Part shown: in pieces, positions 44,535-52,205 of the stretch
Layout: each line of letters starts with the position of its first letter
How positions within the stretch are numbered: the first letter of the stretch is position 1
DNA from: Flavobacterium limi
GTDB taxonomy: Bacteria; Bacteroidota; Bacteroidia; Flavobacteriales; Flavobacteriaceae
Assembly (NCBI RefSeq): GCF_010645075.1
Contig: NZ_JAADZV010000015.1
Location: 52,783-116,782, forward strand
Reading direction: 5' to 3'
Length of the DNA: 64,000 bases
Translations under genes and position numbers: made by a program
Notes under the pieces: generated by a model
Database searches by the model: none
What the model saw: the letters and a program-made list of their open reading frames with translations, nothing else
Told to the model about the DNA's origin: nothing

Positions 44535-46154
44535 ATGTTAACAGTCAATAATTTATCAGTACAATTTGGCAAACGAGTTTTGTTTGACGAAGTAAATACT
44601 ACATTCACACACGGAAATATTTACGGCGTTATTGGAGCAAATGGTGCTGGAAAATCAACTTTCCTTAAAATCATTTCGGGCGATATGGACCCAACTTCCG
44701 GTCATATACATTTAGAACCGGGAAAACGTATGTCGGTTTTGAACCAGAACCACAACATGTTTGATGAGCATACTGTTTTGGAAACCGTTTTGATGGGAAA
44801 TAAAGTGTTGTACGCTGTTAAAAAAGAAATGGATGAGCTTTATTTAGACTACAATGATAAAAATGCAGACAGAATAGGGGAGCTTCAGGTTCAGTTTGAA
44901 GAAATGAACGGCTGGAATGCCGATTCTGATGCTGCAGCGATGTTGTCTAACTTAGGAATCACAGAAGCAGATCATTATACTTTAATGGCTGATATGGAAG
45001 GAAAAATGAAAGTTCGTGTGCTTTTGGCGCAGGCACTTTTCGGAAATCCTGATGTATTGATTATGGATGAGCCTACCAACGATTTGGATTTCGAGACTAT
45101 CGCCTGGTTAGAAAACTTCTTGGCAAACTACGAAAATACTGTAATTGTAGTATCTCACGACCGTCACTTTTTAGATGCGGTTTGTACTCATATTTCGGAT
45201 ATTGATTTCGGAAAAATCAATCACTATTCAGGAAACTATACGTTTTGGTACGAGTCGAGCCAATTAGCGGCGAAACAACGTGCACAGCAAAACAAAAAAG
45301 CAGAAGAAAAGAAACAGGAGCTTGAAGAATTTATTCGTCGTTTTAGTGCGAACGTGGCGAAATCTAAGCAAGCTACTTCCCGTAAAAAAATGATTTCTAA
45401 ATTAAATATTGCCGAAATCAAACCATCCAGCCGTCGTTACCCTGCGATTATCTTCGATCAGGATCGTGAAGCCGGAGATCAGATTTTGAATGTACAAAAC
45501 TTATCTGCTTCTGTAGATGGAGAAGTTTTATTCAAAGATGTAGATTTGAATATGGCAAAAGGCGATAAAATCGTGTTGTTCTCTAAAGATTCACGTGCTA
45601 CAACAGCTTTCTACGAAATCTTAAACGGAGAACAAAAAGCAGACTCAGGATCTTTTGATTGGGGAATTACAACTAACCAGGCCTATTTACCGGCTGAAAA
45701 TCATAAATACTTCGAAAACGATTTGACTTTAGTGGATTGGTTACGTCAATACGCAAAAACAGAAGAAGAGCGTGATGAGGTGTTTATTAGAGGTTTCTTA
45801 GGGAAAATGATTTTCTCCGGAGAAGAAGCTTTAAAAACTTCAAGAGTTTTATCAGGAGGAGAAAAAGTACGTTGTATGTTATCCAGAATGATGATGGAGC
45901 GCGCTAATATTTTGATGCTAGACGAGCCAACAAACCATTTAGATCTTGAGTCGATTACAGCTTTCAACAACTCATTGAAAAACTTTAAAGGTTCTGTAAT
46001 CTTTACCACACATGACCACGAGTTTGCACAGACTGTTGGTAACAGAATTGTAGAATTGACACCAAACGGAGTAATCGACCGTTACATGACATTTGACGAA
46101 TATCTTGATGATGAAAAGATTCAGGAGCAAAGAAAGAAGATGTACAATCTTTAA
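44535..46154 (+). CDS. ABC-F family ATPase with one consensus ATP site
   Basis: A 539-residue soluble protein with two ABC domains and a charged linker (about 245-290), no membrane segments; family members act on ribosomes. NBD1 has Walker A GANGAGKST (34-42) and Walker B LIMDEPTNDLD (175-185), but its signature reads MEGKMK instead of LSGGQ (about 154-159). NBD2 has a degenerate Walker A (FSKDSRATT, 349-357) but an intact LSGGE (439-443) and Walker B MLDEPTNHLD. The intact halves would face each other, leaving one working site. Role: translation factor or resistance-type ABC-F, not resolved. Confidence 0.92.
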   Translation: MLTVNNLSVQFGKRVLFDEVNTTFTHGNIYGVIGANGAGKSTFLKIISGDMDPTSGHIHLEPGKRMSVLNQNHNMFDEHTVLETVLMGNKVLYAVKKEMDELYLDYNDKNADRIGELQVQFEEMNGWNADSDAAAMLSNLGITEADHYTLMADMEGKMKVRVLLAQALFGNPDVLIMDEPTNDLDFETIAWLENFLANYENTVIVVSHDRHFLDAVCTHISDIDFGKINHYSGNYTFWYESSQLAAKQRAQQNKKAEEKKQELEEFIRRFSANVAKSKQATSRKKMISKLNIAEIKPSSRRYPAIIFDQDREAGDQILNVQNLSASVDGEVLFKDVDLNMAKGDKIVLFSKDSRATTAFYEILNGEQKADSGSFDWGITTNQAYLPAENHKYFENDLTLVDWLRQYAKTEEERDEVFIRGFLGKMIFSGEEALKTSRVLSGGEKVRCMLSRMMMERANILMLDEPTNHLDLESITAFNNSLKNFKGSVIFTTHDHEFAQTVGNRIVELTPNGVIDRYMTFDEYLDDEKIQEQRKKMYNL

Positions 46155-46162
46155 TAAAAAAC

Positions 46163-46197
46163 AAAATGCCCGTTATGAGAATAGCGGGCATTTTTTA
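46163..46197. terminator. bidirectional terminator
   Basis: AATGCCCGTTAT (46165-46176) and ATAGCGGGCATT (46181-46192) pair with one mismatch-type G-U, flanked by A- and T-runs. It lies between the ABC-F gene and the small convergent lipoprotein gene. Confidence 0.85.
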
Positions 46198-46201
46198 TGT
46201 T

Positions 46202-46372
46202 TTACCTTTTGAAGACCTTGGCAAAGATCCAGATAATGATCACGATTATAAAAACCACAATAAAGATTCCGACACCCATTCCGGCTTTAAAAATATCTCC
46301 AACTAATTCGCAGCTTGTAAATGAAAATAGTATAAACAATACCATTAACAATCTTGTAATTTTATTTTGCAT
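46202..46372 (-). CDS. 56-residue lipoprotein-like small membrane protein
   Basis: A short gene on the minus strand. The protein starts MQNKITRLLMVLFILF, has a lipobox-like FTSC (Cys at residue 21), a middle ELVGDIFKAGMGVG, and a hydrophobic helix (about 35-51) followed by AKVFKR. The two hydrophobic stretches around a Gly-rich centre and the basic end are typical of a small family seen in Flavobacteria, sometimes mislabelled phosphatidate cytidylyltransferase; it is far too short for that enzyme. Function is unknown. The terminator with the ABC-F gene lies just after its stop. Confidence 0.78.
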   Translation of the reverse strand: MQNKITRLLMVLFILFSFTSCELVGDIFKAGMGVGIFIVVFIIVIIIWIFAKVFKR

Positions 46373-46466
46373 GATTTTATGTTTTAAATTGCTTTAATAA
46401 AATTACTTAAGAAACGGAGAAATCTTTTATATAATTTTTGTGAAATGTTTTATGATTTGGATTGTT

Positions 46467-47099
46467 TTAGAGAATTCCATTCTTTGCAATTAATATAGTA
46501 TGGATTTCTGCATCTTCACATTTAGGATAATTAACTTCGAACAATTTTATAATTTTAAAATTATTTTGAATAAGAGTAGTTTTTAAATTTTCTAAAGTAT
46601 GATAATAAAAGTAAGTACGGTCTCCTGAGCTTCCGGAAATAAAGCCTGATTTAGAAGATTCGCCTTCTACAAAACTTAAGTACAAAATTCCATTTTGAGT
46701 AAGAATTTGTGCAGCATCACGAATTAGTTTCGAACAATCTGATTCGGATAAATAGGGTAAACAAAACCCGCACATAATGGAATCAAACTTTACATTTAAC
46801 TCATTCAGTTTTCGGGTGTCCATTATTTTAAAATCAGCGGTAGGATTGTTTTTCTGAGCTAATTCAATCATTTTTGGTGCAATGTCAATACCTGTGATTT
46901 TTAAGTCAGGTCTTTTAGATAACAAATATTTGGTAATATTTCCAGGCCCACATCCAATTTCAAATACTTTCTGATGATCTTTTAAAAGGCTGCAAAAAAA
47001 ATCATAAGTTTCATCATAGATACTTAGATTCATGAATTTGTCCTCGTAGAGATTTGCAATTTTGTTTCAGGTTTCAAAAGTTTCTTTGTATTTATCCAT
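46467..47099 (-). pseudogene. class I SAM-dependent methyltransferase with in-frame stop at codon 11
   Basis: The frame from ATG 47099 reads MDKYKETFET, then TGA (47069-47067), then NKIANLYEDKFMNLSIYDE and on for a complete methyltransferase of about 210 residues. The stop replaces the Trp expected in the family's ETWNKIA start. From the internal ATG at 47033 a 188-residue protein remains, with the SAM motif VFEIGCGPGNITKYLL, the acidic TGIDIAPKMI and post-motif FDSIMCGFCLPYL. The loss of the first 22 residues removes part of the N-terminal helix. It may be a recent nonsense mutation, a restart, or a base error. Confidence 0.75.
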
Positions 47100-47136
47100 A
47101 ATTGTTTTAGATTGAATTTTAACCTCTGAAAAGTTT

Positions 47137-47532
47137 CTATTTTTCTCTTATCATTTTTATTTCGATAAAAACAATTCCAGCTATTACTATTATTTCTCCT
47201 AAAAAGTAAGCTACACCAAATATAGTTATGCTTTTGCAATTGTAAAACATAATCCCGATTGTCAAAATACAATAAAGGATATTGGCAGTGCAGATAATTT
47301 TTAAAAAGGATTTCCAATGGCTGTTTACTAAGAAATAGCAGGAAACAGAATAGATTGAAAATACCAGAGCTAAAGCAGCAAGAAATTCCAAAGTGTTTTT
47401 TGATAAACCAAAGAAGTCATTAAAAGTACGAAGAACGAAAAAAATCAATAAAGTAGTAAGTAAAGCACCAAAACAATCTAACAGAAAGATGTTTTTAGGT
47501 TTTGTTATGAACCGTTGGATACTTTCTTTCAT
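47137..47532 (-). CDS. four-helix membrane protein of unknown function
   Basis: A 131-residue integral membrane protein with about four hydrophobic helices (for example FGALLTTLLIFFVLR, FLAALALVFSIYSVSCYFL, ILYCILTIGIMFY, VAYFLGEIIVIAGIVFI) and a short basic start and end. I do not recognise a family. It lies 37 bases upstream of the damaged methyltransferase on the same strand and 41 bases downstream of the RibD-like gene, so the three may be one operon. Confidence 0.7.
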   Translation of the reverse strand: MKESIQRFITKPKNIFLLDCFGALLTTLLIFFVLRTFNDFFGLSKNTLEFLAALALVFSIYSVSCYFLVNSHWKSFLKIICTANILYCILTIGIMFYNCKSITIFGVAYFLGEIIVIAGIVFIEIKMIREK

Positions 47533-47573
47533 ACAGTTTTTTTGATGATATAAACTAGTTTTGGTGAATACTT

Positions 47574-48167
47574 TTAATCGTGAATAATTCCAGTCTTCAC
47601 TTCTCCAGATCGTTTGTAACTAACAGCAATTACACCGCTTGGTGTAACGGTACTTTCAATTAACGTAAATGCTGAAGGAATTGCACCATCATCAAACAAT
47701 TTTTTCCCTTTACCCAAAAGTATAGGATAAATTAAAAGTCCAAGTTCATCAACCAAATCATGCTGAAGCAAAAGCTGAACAAGTGTAGCGCTTCCCCAGA
47801 CTTTTATATCGCCGCCTTCTGAATTTTTGAGTTTTTGGATGTCTTCTATTGTGGAAAGGAATTCTGTGTTCTCCCAATCAGAGTTTTTTCTCGTTGTCGA
47901 TAAAACATATTTCGAAACTTCATTAATTCCCGGCCAGCCATCTGCATGTTTAGGCCAATAGTCTTCAAAAATATCAAATGTTTTTCTGCCCAACAAAATA
48001 TCTGCAGGTTCCATTTGTTTTTGCATAACTTTGCCGTATTCTTCATCTCCAAAAGGCGCTACCCAGCCTCCATATTCAAAACCGCCTGATGTATCTTCTT
48101 CTGGACCACCCGGTGCCTGCATGACGCCATCGATTGTAATCATGGATAGGACGATTATTTTTCTCAT
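47574..48167 (-). CDS. dihydrofolate reductase family protein (RibD C-terminal domain)
   Basis: A 197-residue RibD_C/DHFR-fold reductase. It begins MRKIIVLSMITIDGVMQ, has the DILLGRKTFDIFEDYWP motif common to this family, and ends with YPILLGKGKKLFDDG. These stand-alone proteins are not true DHFR or RibD, and their substrate is mostly unknown; NADPH use is expected from the fold. It is the first gene of a short minus-strand group. Confidence 0.9.
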   Translation of the reverse strand: MRKIIVLSMITIDGVMQAPGGPEEDTSGGFEYGGWVAPFGDEEYGKVMQKQMEPADILLGRKTFDIFEDYWPKHADGWPGINEVSKYVLSTTRKNSDWENTEFLSTIEDIQKLKNSEGGDIKVWGSATLVQLLLQHDLVDELGLLIYPILLGKGKKLFDDGAIPSAFTLIESTVTPSGVIAVSYKRSGEVKTGIIHD

Positions 48168-48354
48168 GATGTTTGATGTTTTTTGTTTTACTCAAATATA
48201 AGGAAAAACTGAAGAAAATTATTTTGTATAAGGAGTGATATATGCTTTACTGGCATGGAAAGAATTTACTAGCTATCGTTATGTATATCTGAGAGATCAG
48301 GATTGGTGGTTGTAGTTTTATCTTTTCGAAATTATTAAATATTGTACTTCTTAG

Positions 48355-49242
48355 TTATTTGGTTTTATCGAAATCATTTTTTATTATTTCAAATAAAATA
48401 ATTGATATCCAGTTAATACCGTGATTGATTAATGGTTTAAAAAACAAATCAGGAAACAACAAATTAGTTGATTCTAAATTTGATTGCCATGAACCTTTAG
48501 CATTGTGAAAAAATCTATTTCTAATTTCGATCATAAAATCATAAAATACAATGAATTTTACTTCGATGCTTTCGTTTTCTATAGGTTGTCCAACAATTTT
48601 ATTTTTTAATTTATCAAGGTAGATTTTATAATATAATGGGCGAATTTCTTCAATATCAATCAAGTGTAGGTTAATCAATAAGTTTGATTTGTAGAAGTCT
48701 TCTTCATGGAAAGTTTCAGAAACAAATCGTTTAAAGAAAGCTAGTTCTCCATCTTTATCTTTACCAAAAAATGCTTGCAGTTCACTGTAGGTTTTATTGT
48801 AATCCTTATTTTTGGAAACATACATTAAAGGAATGGAGTAGCTAATGCCTTCTATTATTCGATATAAGTAAAAAAAAGATTCCAAATATCGGTTATCGTG
48901 AGCGGCAATTAAACATTTTAATAGTTCAACTTCAATAGAATCATAGAATTTTTTATTATTTCTTGCTGTTTTAAAATATTTATCTAAATCTTTAATTTTT
49001 ATTTCCTCTGGAAAATTGTTTAATATAGTTTTACTACTCAATTTATTGTTTTCTTCAAAAGGAAATGTGGTAAAGTTATTTCTGAATTTATAAATTATAT
49101 TTTTATATTCATCCTCACAATTTATCGTTCCTGAAATTAGTCTAAAAATTCTCAAAATAGAATTTCCATTTTCAATTCTTAAATTTTGACTTAAACTATT
49201 TTCTCTAAAAATAATATCATGATATTTATAACGACTAATCAT
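48355..49242 (-). CDS. HEPN-motif protein, partner of a DUF262/DGQHR-like protein
   Basis: A 295-residue soluble, mostly helical protein I cannot place in a named family. The C-terminal third carries IEIRNRFFHNAKG: R241-N242-x3-H246 fits the Rx4-6H catalytic motif of HEPN ribonucleases, with the polar residue after Arg that active members have. A second helical hairpin (IEVELLKCLIAAHDNRYLES, 103-122) resembles the scaffold of HEPN bundles. No signal peptide or membrane segment. Its ATG lies inside the last codons of the upstream gene, an 8-base overlap, so the two are coupled. RNase activity is inferred from one motif. Confidence 0.65.
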   Translation of the reverse strand: MISRYKYHDIIFRENSLSQNLRIENGNSILRIFRLISGTINCEDEYKNIIYKFRNNFTTFPFEENNKLSSKTILNNFPEEIKIKDLDKYFKTARNNKKFYDSIEVELLKCLIAAHDNRYLESFFYLYRIIEGISYSIPLMYVSKNKDYNKTYSELQAFFGKDKDGELAFFKRFVSETFHEEDFYKSNLLINLHLIDIEEIRPLYYKIYLDKLKNKIVGQPIENESIEVKFIVFYDFMIEIRNRFFHNAKGSWQSNLESTNLLFPDLFFKPLINHGINWISIILFEIIKNDFDKTK

Positions 49243-50257
49243 TTGTTAAATCGCTAAAATATTCCAATAATTCAAGACGCCCGAAGTTACTAAGCTTTGA
49301 GTAATTTTTAAAATAGTCAAATGAAAGTTCTCGACGTAATTTCCCCATTTTTATTTTGGACGGATTAAAATCAGTAAAGGCTTGGTCAAACAATTTTATG
49401 GCTTCCTCAAATTCTTCAATAGTTAGTGCTAATATCGCTTTTGATGAATACTTCATTCCAACAGCAAATCCTACTAAATTGTTTGCTTGTTTCAGCCATT
49501 TTAATGAAGTTGCACTTTTCTGGAATTTGGCTAAGGCATTTATTACATTTTCAAAAGTTGTATCACTGTCAACAGGTTCAGTTGAGATTATTTTGCTAAC
49601 AATCAATTCATCCATTTTATCCTGTATTATTTTTTGATTGTCAACCATTGGGCTGTTTGCCATATATGCTAGATAAGCTTGAACTAAATCAGATTTATTA
49701 AACGAATTCATTTTAATTTTATCACCTCTTTCTTTTTCTGTTTGGACTTCAATACCTAATTTATCAAAGTTAAAAACATTTGCCATCATTACTTCAACCT
49801 GATGTCTTGGTGTCATTGGTTTTTGCCCATTATTTAAAGTAATCATGCGGTATAATAATTTATCAATATTATCGCAGAATATAATGTTTAAATAAAGCTT
49901 TTTTGTTAAATCGATTTTTTTAGAATCTGCAACTCTGTTTAAAGTGTTTAATCTTTGTATTCCGTCAAGAACAAATGAAGTGCTATAGTTTTTATTAAAA
50001 AAACTAATAACGTCAGTTGTATTAGATTTTCGAGTTATTTCATTATTAACATATGCTATCGTTATTGGAGGCATAATGCATCCGTTTTCAATATCTCTTT
50101 CTAATTTTTCGTAAAACTTTTTATCCTGTAACTTCCTTTGAAATTCAGTTTTGCTAATAAGGGGTACAAGTTTTTCAAGAGCATCTTTATATGTTATTGA
50201 TCCGTTCGCAACTACCCCGTCGATTACGGAGTCGAAATCTTTATCGTATATATTCAT
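49235..50257 (-). CDS. DUF262/DGQHR-like (ParB-fold) protein
   Basis: A 340-residue soluble protein. FVLDGIQRLNTL (D98-G99-I100-Q101-R102) resembles the DGQQR motif of DUF262 proteins such as GmrS/BrxU, or the DGQHR motif of DndB-like proteins, with Ile for the first Gln. MPPITIAYVNNEI (62-74) matches the preceding strand and ITLNNGQKPMTPRHQ (139-153) the following loop. The C-terminal 170 residues are helical, without the DUF1524 HNH nuclease found in GmrSD. The second gene of the unit carries a HEPN motif instead. A nucleotide-sensing or hydrolysing role is inferred. Confidence 0.7.
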   Translation of the reverse strand: MNIYDKDFDSVIDGVVANGSITYKDALEKLVPLISKTEFQRKLQDKKFYEKLERDIENGCIMPPITIAYVNNEITRKSNTTDVISFFNKNYSTSFVLDGIQRLNTLNRVADSKKIDLTKKLYLNIIFCDNIDKLLYRMITLNNGQKPMTPRHQVEVMMANVFNFDKLGIEVQTEKERGDKIKMNSFNKSDLVQAYLAYMANSPMVDNQKIIQDKMDELIVSKIISTEPVDSDTTFENVINALAKFQKSATSLKWLKQANNLVGFAVGMKYSSKAILALTIEEFEEAIKLFDQAFTDFNPSKIKMGKLRRELSFDYFKNYSKLSNFGRLELLEYFSDLTND

Positions 50258-50486
50258 AATTTGAATTATTAGTTAATTTTAAAAAAAATTACACTTAAAA
50301 TAAGTAATTAATTTCAATGCTAAAATATATTTTTATACCAAATAGACCTATAAAAAGTAAGAATTTATTTTTAAAATAACATAGCAATGAGAGTCATAAA
50401 ATTTGAATCTCAAATTCAAACATTTCCTACAAATTCAAAAAAAATATTTCCCAACCCAACACCCCAACAAATAAATTCCAATTCCG

Positions 50487-50494
50487 TATATTTG
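50487..50494 (+). promoter_or_regulatory. putative -7 element of pyrR
   Basis: TATATTTG is an exact TAnnTTTG match lying 24 bases before the chosen pyrR start. It argues against the upstream ATG at 50387, which would lie before the promoter. Confidence 0.5.
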
Positions 50495-50518
50495 CGCAAC
50501 CAAACATTACACTTAATT

Positions 50519-51058
50519 ATGAGCCAAAAAGTATTACTTAATGCAAAAGAAGTTACTATCATACTCCATCGTTTGGCTTGTCAGTTAATCGAAAAACATC
50601 TTGATTTCTCCGATACTATTTTAATCGGAATTCAGCCAAGAGGTGTTTTTTTGGCAGAACGTTTAAAGCAAATTTTAGAAAGCGAATACAAAACACCGGA
50701 GATTTCTTTGGGTTATCTGGATATTACTTTCTTTAGAGACGATTTCCGCAGAACCGATAAACCTTTGGAAGCCAATAAAACTCAGATTAATTTTATAGTC
50801 GAAAACAAAAAAGTCATTTTTATCGATGATGTGTTGTTTACGGGAAGAAGTATTCGTTCAGCTTTAACAGCGATTCAGTCTTTCGGGAGACCTTCAGAAA
50901 TTGAATTACTGGTGTTAATCGACAGACGTTTTAGTCGTAATTTGCCAATTCAGCCCGATTATCGAGGTCGTCAGGTAGATGCTATCAATGGAGAAAAAGT
51001 TAAGGTAAGCTGGAAAGAAAATGACGGTGAAGATGTGGTTTACTTAGTGACAAATTAG
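50519..51058 (+). CDS. pyrR: PyrR-type phosphoribosyltransferase
   Basis: A 179-residue type I phosphoribosyltransferase of the PyrR family. In Firmicutes PyrR is both a uracil phosphoribosyltransferase and an mRNA-binding attenuator of pyr genes; which role applies here is unknown. The PRPP loop is KVIFIDDVLFTGRSIRSAL, and IGIQPRGVFLAERL is typical. I start at the ATG giving MSQKVLLNAKEV, the usual PyrR start, not 44 codons upstream. pyrB follows after 81 bases that contain a perfect 13-bp hairpin. Confidence 0.93.
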   Translation: MSQKVLLNAKEVTIILHRLACQLIEKHLDFSDTILIGIQPRGVFLAERLKQILESEYKTPEISLGYLDITFFRDDFRRTDKPLEANKTQINFIVENKKVIFIDDVLFTGRSIRSALTAIQSFGRPSEIELLVLIDRRFSRNLPIQPDYRGRQVDAINGEKVKVSWKENDGEDVVYLVTN

Positions 51059-51077
51059 TTGAATTATAAAATCGTTT

Positions 51078-51112
51078 AATTGTTTAATCGCAAACGAAAC
51101 GATTAAACAATT
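51078..51112 (+). repeat. hairpin between pyrR and pyrB
   Basis: AATTGTTTAATCG (51078-51090) and CGATTAAACAATT (51100-51112) are perfect complements around a 9-base loop. There is no T-run, so it is not a plain terminator. The surrounding words (CGTTTAA, AATAAAC) repeat around it. Confidence 0.7.
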
Positions 51113-51139
51113 CAACAAATAAACATATAAACAAACACA

Positions 51140-52066
51140 ATGAAAGAATTAAGCGTAAATCATTTATTAGGAATAAAATATATCAACGAAAATGATATTA
51201 ACCTGATTTTTGAAACGGCAGATCATTTTAAAGAAGTCATTAACAGGCCAATTAAAAAAGTTCCTTCATTACGAGATATTACCATTGCTAATATTTTCTT
51301 CGAAAACAGTACCAGAACCAAGCTCTCTTTCGAATTAGCACAGAAACGTTTATCTGCTGATGTGATTAGTTTTTCTGCAGCACAGTCATCGGTTAAAAAA
51401 GGAGAAACGCTTATTGATACTGTAAATAATATCCTTTCGATGAAAGTGGATATGGTTGTCATGCGCCACTCCAATCCCGGAGCGGCTTATTTTTTATCCA
51501 AAAATGTTAAAGCCAGTATCGTAAACGCAGGCGATGGTGCGCACGAACACCCAACTCAGGCGTTACTCGACAGTTATTCAATCAGAGAAAAACTGGGCGA
51601 TGTAGCCGGAAAAAAAGTGGTAATTGTTGGAGATATTCTGCATTCGAGAGTAGCATTGTCTAATATTTATGCTTTGCAGATGCAGGGAGCTGAGGTAAAA
51701 GTCTGCGGACCAAAAACACTGATTCCAAGATATATTGAATCTTTAGGAGTTACGGTTGAACCGAATTTGCGTAAGGCTTTAGAATGGTGTGATGTTGCCA
51801 ACATGCTTCGTGTGCAAAACGAACGTATGGATGTGAATTTCTTCCCTTCAACGCGTGAATACGCACAGCAATATGGAGTCGATAAACCGCTTTTGGATTC
51901 GCTAGGGAAAGAAATCGTAATCATGCACCCGGGACCAATCAACAGAGGAGTCGAAATCACTTCTGAAGTGGCGGATTCCAATCATTCTGTGATTTTGAAT
52001 CAAGTGGAGAATGGTGTAGCGATAAGAATGGCGGTTATTTATCTTTTGGCTTCTAAGATTCAATAA
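51140..52066 (+). CDS. pyrB: aspartate carbamoyltransferase catalytic subunit
   Basis: Joins carbamoyl phosphate to aspartate, the committed step of pyrimidine synthesis. At 308 residues it is full length, with the carbamoyl-phosphate motif NSTRTKLSFE, the HPTQALLD motif and the aspartate-side MLRVQNERM and HPGPINRGVEI. No regulatory subunit gene (pyrI) is adjacent. It follows pyrR in the same direction. Confidence 0.97.
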   Translation: MKELSVNHLLGIKYINENDINLIFETADHFKEVINRPIKKVPSLRDITIANIFFENSTRTKLSFELAQKRLSADVISFSAAQSSVKKGETLIDTVNNILSMKVDMVVMRHSNPGAAYFLSKNVKASIVNAGDGAHEHPTQALLDSYSIREKLGDVAGKKVVIVGDILHSRVALSNIYALQMQGAEVKVCGPKTLIPRYIESLGVTVEPNLRKALEWCDVANMLRVQNERMDVNFFPSTREYAQQYGVDKPLLDSLGKEIVIMHPGPINRGVEITSEVADSNHSVILNQVENGVAIRMAVIYLLASKIQ

Positions 52067-52072
52067 AATTTT

Positions 52073-52136
52073 GTTTCAAGTTTAATGTTTCAAGTTTCTC
52101 AGCGAACGTTTAAACTTGAAACCTGAAACTTGAAAC
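52073..52136. repeat. 25-bp imperfect hairpin of repeated words after pyrB
   Basis: The left arm 52073-52097 repeats GTTTCAAG; the right arm 52112-52136 reads AAACTTGAAACCTGAAAC and on. Of 25 pairs only about 3 mismatch; the loop is 14 bases. The right arm also supplies the -33 element of the next promoter. Confidence 0.8.
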
Positions 52137-52161
52137 AACAAAGAAAAACTTTGTACCTTTG
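52130..52161 (+). promoter_or_regulatory. putative promoter of the STAS-like/rnz unit
   Basis: TTG (52130-52132) inside the hairpin arm, a 21-base spacer and an exact TACCTTTG (52154-52161) fit the Bacteroidota consensus. The ATG follows 44 bases later. Confidence 0.6.
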
Positions 52162-52205
52162 CCTTCAGAAATATCAATTTTTATATAAGCCCCACAAATT
52201 ATAAA

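Noticed and set aside
46197..46397. 66-codon plus-strand frame over the small lipoprotein gene
   Set aside because: Its protein is a low-complexity Ile/Thr/Asn string without family features, while the minus strand encodes a coherent lipobox-helix protein. It is an antisense shadow.
47030..47317. 95-codon minus-strand frame between the methyltransferase and the membrane protein
   Set aside because: It overlaps the membrane-protein gene in another frame, and its end runs through the damaged methyltransferase start. No domain is visible.
48228..48312. Possible gene remnant (YALLAWKEFTSYRYVYL then RDQDWWL and a stop) between the RibD-like and HEPN genes
   Set aside because: Only about 24 codons follow a stop codon, with no recognisable family and no flanking repeats. 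It could be a scar of an inserted unit but is too short to support.
50387..50518. N-terminal extension of PyrR by 44 residues
   Set aside because: The extension is low-complexity, a -7 element lies inside it, and PyrR proteins begin at MSQKVLLNAKEV-like sequence.
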